A stretch of DNA of 5,718 bases from the NCBI GenBank assembly GCA_017420845.1, contig JAFQOC010000595.1, forward strand, positions 1 through 5,718. Reading direction: 5' to 3'. This document shows positions 1 to 4,716 of the stretch, in pieces. The notes under the pieces are model-generated. The model searched no databases. It worked only from the letters and a program-made list of their open reading frames with translations, and had not been told where the DNA came from. A program made the translations under genes and the position numbers. This DNA comes from Clostridia bacterium. GTDB taxonomy: Bacteria > Bacillota > Clostridia > Oscillospirales > CAG-272. Each line of letters begins with the position of its first letter. Position 1 is the first letter of the stretch.

Positions 1-546
1 CCTCTTTTGGGAGATGAGGGAAGTGGCTACGAGATCGGTCTCCGTTCCCTGAAGGCTGCTATTTATTCCTCTGACGGGCGTCGTGAAAAATCCATGCTTT
101 ATGATCTCATCAAGGAAGAGTGGGGGCTGAATGATCTGTGGGATATGGTTCGGCCTTTGGCCACTGATCCTGACGCAAGGCACAAGGTTGCCTCAGTTGC
201 CCGTCTCTGCTCCAAGGCGGCACACGCCGGAGATCAAACCGCCATTCGTATATATGAGCACGCCGCTCTGGAAATGGCGATCCAAGCCCGCACGGTTATT
301 GAAAAGCATCGATCGGAATGGGACGGAACCGTTGCCGTGACCGGAAGCGCATGGAAGGGTCACCCTCGCATGTTTGAGGTGTTTGCCCGCGAAATTGAGT
401 TGAATTATCCCGAGGCAAAGGTTTGCCCGCCTGTCTATGAAGCTGTTGTTGGTTGTGTTGTACTCCGAGCTCTTTCCGAGGGAGTATGTCCCGACACACT
501 TAAGGTGGCTTTGGACAAAGGATTTGGAGATTTTCTGTATCGTTGA
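1..546 (+). CDS. BadF/BadG/BcrA/BcrD-family sugar kinase, probably N-acetylglucosamine-kinase-like (5' end outside window)
   Basis: The reading frame is open from the first base, so this is the C-terminal ~181 residues of a gene that starts upstream; the TTG at 7 is internal. The first residues read LLGDEGSGYEIG, the motif typical of the ASKHA-fold N-acetylglucosamine kinase / BadF ATPase family, where it lies roughly mid-protein. Family members are about 300 residues, so some 110-130 residues are missing, including the N-terminal phosphate-binding loop. A later segment, VAVTGSAWKGHPRMFEVF (about residues 116-133 of the fragment), sits where the family has its second adenosine-loop Gly-Gly motif, here GS rather than GG. 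The likely role is cytoplasmic ATP-dependent phosphorylation of an amino sugar or related sugar. The stop at 544-546 lies 44 bases before the first SIS gene, which fits an operon. The family is fairly secure; the substrate is inference. Confidence 0.8.
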   Translation, partial: PLLGDEGSGYEIGLRSLKAAIYSSDGRREKSMLYDLIKEEWGLNDLWDMVRPLATDPDARHKVASVARLCSKAAHAGDQTAIRIYEHAALEMAIQARTVIEKHRSEWDGTVAVTGSAWKGHPRMFEVFAREIELNYPEAKVCPPVYEAVVGCVVLRALSEGVCPDTLKVALDKGFGDFLYR

Positions 547-590
547 CGGTTTCAAATAATTCCCGTTTTTTGCAAAGAGGAGAATATATC

Positions 591-1331
591 ATGTCTGTCA
601 TTCAAAATTACTATAACCGTATCTCAGAAATTCTGGCGGAGGTTTTCGAGGCCGAGATTGCTCCCATGGAGGCGGCGGCGCGTGTGCTGGCGGCCGCCAA
701 CGAGGAGGGACACTCAATTTTTGGCTTTGGTTGTAACCATGCAGGTCTGATTACCTTGGAGTTATTCTATCGCACAGGCGGTATGGTTACCGTCAATCCC
801 ATCCGAGCACCGGGAATGATGCTGGAACTGTCTCCTCCTACCATGACCAGCGAGATGGAGCGCATTCCGGGCTACGGCAGGATCATTCTGAACAATGAGC
901 CGTGTAAGGAAGGGGACGTTCTCATTATTCACTCGGTGTCGGGGCGCAATGCCGTTACCATCGACATGGCGGAATGCGCCCGCGAGAAGGGAATGACCGT
1001 TATTGTGGTCACCAACATGAACACCGCCACATCGGTCACATCCCGTCACCCCTCGGGGAAAATGCTCCACGACTTTGCCTCCATCCTGATTGACAATCAC
1101 GGAGACCATGGCGATGCTACCATTCAGCTTCCCGGCTTTGGGCAAAAGCTGGCCTCCTCCTCAACTGTGATTGGAGCCGCTATTCTCAATGCCGTTACCG
1201 CTCGCGCTTCCGAAATTCTTTGGGAGAAGGGCATTAAGCCCCCTGTTTTCATGAGCGGCAACATTGACGGCGGCGATGCCTACAACAAGGCGGTTATCGC
1301 CGAGCATCAGAACAATATTTTTTACATGTAA
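591..1331 (+). CDS. SIS-domain protein, UPF0309 / sugar isomerase-like (long paralogue)
   Basis: This is a 246-residue cytoplasmic protein. The ATG at 591 is chosen because AAAGAGGAGA (574-583) precedes it at normal spacing; an upstream in-frame TTG at 543 overlaps the kinase stop and lacks such a site. SIS domains bind phosphosugars. Visible landmarks are an N-terminal helix (1-38), the first sugar-phosphate loop GFGCNHAG (45-52), FYRTGG (59-64), the second loop SVSGRNAV (105-112), a beta strand MTVIVVTN (115-122), and the C-terminal GNIDGGDAYN (233-242), characteristic of UPF0309 proteins. As I recall the family, the first loop usually reads like GxGHSH; here His and Ser are Cys and Asn. 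Length matches the family. It lies between the kinase and a shorter paralogue, suggesting isomerase- or aldolase-like handling or sensing of a phosphorylated sugar. The exact reaction is unknown. Confidence 0.85.
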   Translation: MSVIQNYYNRISEILAEVFEAEIAPMEAAARVLAAANEEGHSIFGFGCNHAGLITLELFYRTGGMVTVNPIRAPGMMLELSPPTMTSEMERIPGYGRIILNNEPCKEGDVLIIHSVSGRNAVTIDMAECAREKGMTVIVVTNMNTATSVTSRHPSGKMLHDFASILIDNHGDHGDATIQLPGFGQKLASSSTVIGAAILNAVTARASEILWEKGIKPPVFMSGNIDGGDAYNKAVIAEHQNNIFYM

Positions 1332-1354
1332 ATAATAAAAAAGGAGAACTCACC

Positions 1355-2002
1355 ATGCTCATCGACAGATATCACGAAGCCGTAGACGCGTTACTCAAGA
1401 CTGTTCGCGAGACCCAGAGAGAAAATATTTTCAAGGCCGGCGAGATTGTTGCCAACGCGGTTGAGACCGGCCACAAGATCGACCTCGGACATATTGTTCA
1501 CGGCATTGAGATGGACCTCATCTATCGCGGCGGCGGCCCCATCTTTTACAAGGAGTACAAGCCGGGGGAGACCGAGCTGACGCCCGGTGACGTTCTTTTC
1601 GTTTCCTCGGTGTCCGGCAGGACCAAGCCTGTTGTGGACCTCGCCTGGGACTGCATGGAAAAGGGTGTCCACGTGATTGCCTTGACTTCCATGGTCTACG
1701 CTTCCAAGGTGGATCCCGTCCATGAGTCCGGCAAAAAGCTCCATGAGTTCGTGACTCTTGCTTTGGATAACTGCGCTCCTGCCGCTGAGGCTATGCTGGA
1801 AGTAGAGGGGCTGGAGGCTCATTTTGCTGCCTCCTCGGGAATATCCTCCGATTATATCATGTGGAGCCTGACCTCGGTCTGCGTTGAGAAGATGCTCCGC
1901 GACGGTTTCACACCCGGTATTCTCAAGTCTGCCAATTTTCCCGGTGGTAACGACTACAATAAGCAGATCATCGAGCCTCATTATGATGAGTTCGGCTGGT
2001 AA
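1355..2002 (+). CDS. SIS-domain protein, shortened UPF0309-type paralogue
   Basis: This 215-residue cytoplasmic protein starts at an ATG preceded by AAGGAG (1341-1346), 23 bases after the previous stop. It is clearly a diverged relative of the upstream gene: GDVLFVSSVSGR (78-89) matches GDVLIIHSVSGR, MEKGVHVIALTS (101-112) matches REKGMTVIVVTN, SGKKLHEF matches SGKMLHDF, and the C-terminal FPGGNDYN (195-202) matches IDGGDAYN. By eye it lacks about 27 residues after YRGGG (57-61). The first sugar loop is replaced by DLGHIVHG (43-50), which lacks the GxGxS pattern. The second SIS loop (SSVSGR) is intact. It could be a partner subunit of the long paralogue, a sensor, or an enzyme for a different substrate. 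It is the last gene before the terminator. Confidence 0.83.
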   Translation: MLIDRYHEAVDALLKTVRETQRENIFKAGEIVANAVETGHKIDLGHIVHGIEMDLIYRGGGPIFYKEYKPGETELTPGDVLFVSSVSGRTKPVVDLAWDCMEKGVHVIALTSMVYASKVDPVHESGKKLHEFVTLALDNCAPAAEAMLEVEGLEAHFAASSGISSDYIMWSLTSVCVEKMLRDGFTPGILKSANFPGGNDYNKQIIEPHYDEFGW

Positions 2003-2008
2003 AACCAC

Positions 2009-2041
2009 AAAAAGCATCCCTTACCGTTGGGATGCTTTTTT
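2009..2041 (+). terminator. Rho-independent terminator of the kinase-SIS-SIS operon
   Basis: A perfect 12-bp inverted repeat (2009-2020 with 2029-2040) has an 8-base loop and ends in a run of six T (2036-2041). The core is GCATCCC/GGGATGC, flanked by an A-tract on the left and a T-tract on the right. It begins 7 bases after the stop of the second SIS gene. Because the A-tract mirrors the T-tract, it could also stop minus-strand transcription. Confidence 0.9.
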
Positions 2042-2076
2042 GGAGATAATTACATACCTAAAAGATCATACTGCTA

Positions 2077-2105
2077 TTGACTTTTTTCATTTTCCATGGT
2101 ATAAT
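2077..2105 (+). promoter_or_regulatory. Strong sigma-A promoter for the first lipoprotein gene
   Basis: The -35 box is TTGACT (2077-2082), the spacer is 17 bases, and the -10 box is TATAAT (2100-2105). A TG at 2097-2098 gives an extended -10. Transcription should start near 2112, leaving a leader of about 65 bases before the ATG at 2177. It lies directly downstream of the preceding operon's terminator, so the lipoprotein is its own unit. A near-consensus promoter suggests substantial constitutive expression. Confidence 0.88.
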
Positions 2106-2121
2106 GAAGCCGCTTTGTAAT

Positions 2122-2139
2122 CGAGGAGAGATATCCTCG
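2122..2139 (+). other. Small hairpin in the lipoprotein mRNA leader
   Basis: CGAGGA (2122-2127) pairs perfectly with TCCTCG (2134-2139) around a 6-base loop; a U-G pair can extend the stem by one. It lies about 10 bases after the predicted transcription start. The left arm contains a Shine-Dalgarno-like GAGGAG with no start codon at usable distance, while the real site AAGGAG (2162-2167) lies outside the hairpin. It may simply stabilise the 5' end of the message. There is no U-tract, so it is not a terminator. Confidence 0.45.
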
Positions 2140-2176
2140 GCCAAGCCCCAAATACGAAAACAAGGAGAACCCTTTT

Positions 2177-2965
2177 ATGAAGAATCGAATCCTGATGCTT
2201 GCCTTCGCTTTGTTGGCCGTCTGCGCTCTGACCTTCGCCGCGTGTGACAGCATGTCCGATGCCAACGATACCACTGCCGCTGACACTACCGCTCCCCGTG
2301 AGGAGGCCACCGAAGCTCCCACCGAATCCGGGACAGAGGCCCCCACCGAGGACATCACTGACGAGGAAGTAACCACCGAGGAGAGCACTGAGGTCCCCAC
2401 CGAGGAGGCCACGACCGAAGAAATAACCACCGAGGAGATCACCACAGAGGCTGTTACGGAGCCCGAGACCTTGACCGTTGATCTGGAAAAGACAACCGTT
2501 TCCAGCAGCCTGCCTCTGTTTGAGACCCATTTCACCACCGCCGATAAAGACACCTGCGTGGACGATCTTGTAGACATGTTTGGTGATCCCGCCATCAAGG
2601 ACGGTGTCAAGATCCCTCTGGTCTACCAGGGAGCCATTCATCTGGGAAGCATCGACCTGTCCAAGTACAATAAGGTAATCATCACCTACTCCACCAGCGC
2701 AAGCCCCGCGACTGTTGCCGATTATGAGACCACCCAAAAGCGAGTCATGCTGACCGATATGGACACCAAGGGTGAGTTGTTTCCCGCTGAGGATTCTATC
2801 GTAGCTCACGCTGAATATACCATCCCCGCCACAACATGGATGCTGACCACCGTGGAAATTGATCTCACGGGTGTAGAATACAGCGGGGAGCTGTATCTGA
2901 CCTTCGATTTCACCGAGGGAGTGAATCTGTATCAGGCCGTTACGAGTGTCGTTTTTGAGGGATAA
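2177..2965 (+). CDS. Surface lipoprotein with Thr/Glu-rich linker and C-terminal beta-rich domain of unknown function
   Basis: This 262-residue protein starts at an ATG 9 bases after AAGGAG (2162-2167). Residues 1-22 are a lipoprotein signal peptide: K/R near the start, a hydrophobic stretch, then TFAA before Cys23, the predicted lipidated residue. Phe at position -3 of the lipobox is less usual than Leu. Residues 31-98 form an extended acidic linker of repeated TEAP, TTEEI and TTEES-like units, which probably holds the domain away from the membrane or through the wall. Residues 99-262 form a compact domain rich in alternating hydrophobic and polar strands (LGSIDLSKYNKVIITYS at 156-172; VEIDLTGVEYSGELYLTFDF at 226-245). 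This resembles jelly-roll/carbohydrate-binding-module folds in style. No catalytic motif is visible and I do not recognise a named family. It is transcribed alone. Confidence 0.85.
   Translation: MKNRILMLAFALLAVCALTFAACDSMSDANDTTAADTTAPREEATEAPTESGTEAPTEDITDEEVTTEESTEVPTEEATTEEITTEEITTEAVTEPETLTVDLEKTTVSSSLPLFETHFTTADKDTCVDDLVDMFGDPAIKDGVKIPLVYQGAIHLGSIDLSKYNKVIITYSTSASPATVADYETTQKRVMLTDMDTKGELFPAEDSIVAHAEYTIPATTWMLTTVEIDLTGVEYSGELYLTFDFTEGVNLYQAVTSVVFEG
2309..2470 (+). repeat. Degenerate Thr/Glu/Pro linker-coding repeat in the first lipoprotein
   Basis: It encodes residues 45-98: early TEAP-type tetrapeptides (TEAP at 45-48 and 53-56, TEVP at 71-74), then five-residue TTEEI/TTEEA units (79-93). 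At the DNA level it is imperfect repetition of ACCGAGG-like words. The same kind of linker occurs in the second lipoprotein at 4840-4935. Confidence 0.75.
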
Positions 2966-2970
2966 TTGAT

Positions 2971-3010
2971 AAAAAAAGAACGCCTCGCGGTTGCGGGGCG
3001 TCTTTGCTTT
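2971..3010. terminator. Bidirectional terminator between the lipoprotein gene and tRNA-Thr
   Basis: CGCCTCGC (2981-2988) pairs with GCGGGGCG (2993-3000) over a GGTT loop, with one G-U pair on the plus-strand transcript. The plus strand follows with TCTTTGCTTT (3001-3010), a mediocre T-tract, 15 bases after the lipoprotein stop. Read on the minus strand, the hairpin is followed by TTCTTTTTTT (2980 down to 2971), a better tail. It therefore probably ends both the convergent tRNA transcript and the lipoprotein mRNA. Confidence 0.82.
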
Positions 3011-3031
3011 GAATCTGAACCCATCACCATT

Positions 3032-3077
3032 TCCAAATATAAATGCCACCCTAAAAAGGGTGGCATTTATATTTGGA
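3032..3077. repeat. Perfect long palindrome fused to the tRNA-Thr 3' end
   Basis: Positions 3033-3051 are the exact reverse complement of 3058-3076, giving 19 bp without mismatch. T3052/A3057 extend it inward (loop AAAA on plus, TTTT on minus) and T3032/A3077 extend it outward. The right arm includes the three bases encoding the tRNA CCA end and, with the outer pair, the discriminator base. It is not followed by a T-tract on the minus strand, so it is not a classical terminator; that role fits the hairpin at 2971-3010. In the precursor tRNA it would form a long helix starting at the CCA. Confidence 0.85.
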
Positions 3078-3148
3078 GCTGGTGACAGGAGTCGAACCTG
3101 CAACCTGCGGTTTACGATACCGCTGCTCTGCCATTGAGCCACACCAGC
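3074..3148 (-). tRNA. tRNA-Thr (anticodon CGU), CCA encoded
   Basis: Reading the minus strand from 3148, the cloverleaf closes fully. The acceptor GCTGGTG pairs with CACCAGC, the D-stem GCTC with GAGC, and the anticodon stem GCGGT with ACCGC around loop ATCGTAA. The variable loop is AGGTT, and the T-stem GCAGG pairs with CCTGT (one G-T pair) around TTCGACT. The anticodon CGT (positions 34-36) reads ACG, hence threonine. The discriminator is T73 and CCA is encoded at 3076-3074. Total length is 72 nucleotides plus CCA. It has its own promoter upstream and a terminator about 75 bases downstream. Confidence 0.96.
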
Positions 3149-3166
3149 GTTTTTCATAACAGCAGT

Positions 3167-3195
3167 ATTATACCACAAACTCATTTTTTTTGCAA
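3167..3195 (-). promoter_or_regulatory. Promoter of tRNA-Thr
   Basis: On the minus strand the -35 box is TTGCAA (3195-3190), the spacer is 17 bases, and the -10 box is a perfect TATAAT (3172-3167). Transcription should start near 3160, giving a 5' leader of about 12 bases before the mature tRNA end at 3148, a typical arrangement for RNase P processing. Confidence 0.87.
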
Positions 3196-3198
3196 TAG

Positions 3199-3225
3199 GT
3201 TTTTCAAAAATATTTTTGTAAAAAT
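3199..3225 (-). promoter_or_regulatory. AT-rich UP-element-like stretch upstream of the tRNA promoter
   Basis: Alternating A- and T-tracts, including the 14-base perfect palindrome CAAAAATATTTTTG (3205-3218), lie at about -45 to -59 from the predicted tRNA start. That is where the RNA polymerase alpha subunit contacts UP elements. Its position suits strong stable-RNA transcription. It could also simply be the AT-rich spacer between divergent promoters. Confidence 0.5.
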
Positions 3226-3259
3226 GCATCTTTATTTTTCTTCAAAGCTGAATTTAATC

Positions 3260-3288
3260 TTGATTTTCATGAAAAATTATGGTAAAAT
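3260..3288 (+). promoter_or_regulatory. Promoter for rsmA and downstream genes
   Basis: The -35 box is TTGATT (3260-3265), the spacer is 17 bases, and the -10 box is TAAAAT (3283-3288) with an extended -10 TG at 3280-3281. The start would be near 3295, giving a 25-base leader with AAAGGTGA (3307-3314) before the ATG at 3320. It diverges from the tRNA promoter about 65 bases away. Confidence 0.8.
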
Positions 3289-3319
3289 AAAAGAAGAATA
3301 CAGAAAAAAGGTGAAATCC

Positions 3320-4192
3320 ATGAATTTAACCGATATCCGCACTATCAAGGACATCATGTCCATCTACAATATCCATTTCCGCAAGGAGTTCGGACAAAAC
3401 TTTCTCACCAATATCTCAGTTGTGGAGGACATCGCCGATTCCTGCTCGGATACCCCCGAGGCTACCGTTTTGGAGATCGGTCCCGGCATCGGAGTGCTGA
3501 CCCAGGAGTTGGCCTTCCGCTACCGCAAGGTCATTGCCGTGGAGATCGATAACGGTCTTATCCCCGTTCTGAGATACACTCTTCAGGACTGCCCCGAGGG
3601 CGTTGTAGACGTGGTTCACGCCGACGTTATGAAGGTGGATCTGAGGGAGCTTCTGAGGCCTGCCTTTGAGGCAGGGAAGGTCTCTGTCTGTGCCAATCTT
3701 CCCTATTACATTACCACACCCATCCTCATGGCTCTTCTTGAGTCGGGACTACCCTTTGAGTACATTACCATCATGATCCAGTCTGAGGTGGCAGATCGCC
3801 TTTGCGCCAACGCAGGAAGTAAAGAATATGGTGCCATCACCGCAGTCCTCAAGTACTACGGTGAGGCACAGAAGCTCTTCAAGGTCTCGGCAGGAAACTT
3901 CATTCCCGCGCCAAAGGTAGATTCTACTGTGGTGCGCATCAAGCTCCACAAGGAAAAGCCTTATGTCCCCAAGGACGAAGAGACCCTGTTCCGCACCATT
4001 CGCGCCGCCTTTGAGCAAAGGCGGAAAACGCTGCCTAACGCTCTTTCCGCGGGCTTCTCCGAGATTCCCAAGGATACCCTGACCGCTATCATAGAGGAGT
4101 GCGGCCACCGTCCCGACATTCGGGGTGAGCGGTTGGATATTCGGGATTTCGTCGCTTTGGCAGACCGTATCTTCGACGAGAAGCAGGGATAA
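3320..4192 (+). CDS. rsmA: 16S rRNA (adenine1518-N6/adenine1519-N6)-dimethyltransferase RsmA/KsgA
   Basis: The enzyme uses S-adenosylmethionine to dimethylate two adjacent adenines in the 3'-terminal helix 45 of 16S rRNA, a late 30S maturation step; its loss gives kasugamycin resistance. The 290-residue length fits the family. Visible motifs are FGQNFL (24-29), the SAM-binding LEIGPGIG (51-58), VAVEID-like VIAVEID with acidic E75 (71-77), HADVMKVD (100-107), the catalytic NLPYY (126-130), NFIPAPKVDS (193-202), FEQRRKTLPN (231-240) and RGERL (268-272). The ATG at 3320 is chosen over an in-frame start at 3134 because the longer version would cross the tRNA and both promoters, and because AAAGGTGA (3307-3314) precedes it. 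The next gene begins 3 bases after its stop. Confidence 0.97.
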   Translation: MNLTDIRTIKDIMSIYNIHFRKEFGQNFLTNISVVEDIADSCSDTPEATVLEIGPGIGVLTQELAFRYRKVIAVEIDNGLIPVLRYTLQDCPEGVVDVVHADVMKVDLRELLRPAFEAGKVSVCANLPYYITTPILMALLESGLPFEYITIMIQSEVADRLCANAGSKEYGAITAVLKYYGEAQKLFKVSAGNFIPAPKVDSTVVRIKLHKEKPYVPKDEETLFRTIRAAFEQRRKTLPNALSAGFSEIPKDTLTAIIEECGHRPDIRGERLDIRDFVALADRIFDEKQG

Positions 4193-4195
4193 GCC

Positions 4196-4672
4196 ATGCG
4201 GATATTTTGTTACAAATGTGATCTCCCTGCTGAAATGGTTCTGGAGCGATTTGAGCGCTTCATGGCCACCGAAAGGCATAATCCCTTTAACCCCTTCAAT
4301 TCTTTTGATAATCCGCGCGTTGGCCTTCATACCTATCGCAACGATAACGAGATCAACGGCTATTATGAGAATGGAAGCCGCAACCGTCATGGGTCGCTTC
4401 AAAGCCTCAAGGTTTGGTTTGAATTCACCGTCAAACCCCGTGGTGAAGGATGTACGATCTCCTGCACCATTTTCAGTAGCCCGTATTTCTTTATAATCGC
4501 CTTGATCATGGTAGCTGCCGGCATCCGAGAAAGCTTTGCGTCCCCGATCGGTGCGGGCTTTGTGTTGAGTATCGCTACACTGTTCCTGGTATGGGAAGCC
4601 CGGGATCAAGGCCGTGTGCGGGAGCAGATACTAAGCTTAGCACCCAAGGCATCAAAAACAAAGGAAAAATAA
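4196..4672 (+). CDS. Small hypothetical membrane protein with two predicted helices
   Basis: This is a 158-residue protein whose ATG lies 3 bases after the rsmA stop, with AGGGA (4185-4189) inside the rsmA end as a modest ribosome binding site, so translational coupling is likely. Residues 1-90 look soluble and polar, with an N-terminal CYKC (Cys5, Cys8) and two more cysteines at 86 and 90. Residues 95-110 (PYFFIIALIMVAAGI) and 118-133 (IGAGFVLSIATLFLVW) are predicted transmembrane helices separated by a seven-residue loop, so both ends should face the same side. The positively charged tail (134-158) suggests that side is the cytoplasm. I do not recognise the family. The layout resembles small 'soluble beta domain plus two helices' proteins of Firmicutes, but that is only an impression. 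Confidence 0.7.
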   Translation: MRIFCYKCDLPAEMVLERFERFMATERHNPFNPFNSFDNPRVGLHTYRNDNEINGYYENGSRNRHGSLQSLKVWFEFTVKPRGEGCTISCTIFSSPYFFIIALIMVAAGIRESFASPIGAGFVLSIATLFLVWEARDQGRVREQILSLAPKASKTKEK

Positions 4673-4716
4673 AAAAATAAAAACGTTCATTCATAAAACA
4701 TAAAAGGAGGTTTCCC

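Noticed and set aside
1391..2017. A 208-codon minus-strand open frame opposite the short SIS gene
   Set aside because: The plus-strand frame has clear SIS homology and a ribosome binding site; the reverse frame shows no recognisable domain and starts inside the terminator.
2087..3229. A 380-codon minus-strand open frame covering the first lipoprotein and the tRNA
   Set aside because: It contains the peptide GVAQWQSSGIVNRR, the well-known artefact of translating a tRNA gene, and its Gly/Leu-rich part is the reverse reading of the Thr/Glu repeat. It runs across two terminators and the palindrome.
3134..3319. An N-terminal extension of RsmA by 62 residues
   Set aside because: It would begin inside the tRNA and cross both divergent promoters. 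The start at 3320 has a ribosome binding site and gives the normal family length.
3749..4609. A 286-codon minus-strand open frame opposite rsmA and the small membrane protein
   Set aside because: It overlaps the certain rsmA gene and has no recognisable motif or convincing start signal.
4673..4716. Possible promoter in the A-rich gap before the second lipoprotein
   Set aside because: TATA-like words occur (CATAAAAC), but no -35 match stands at 16-18 bases, so the resemblance is explained by base composition.
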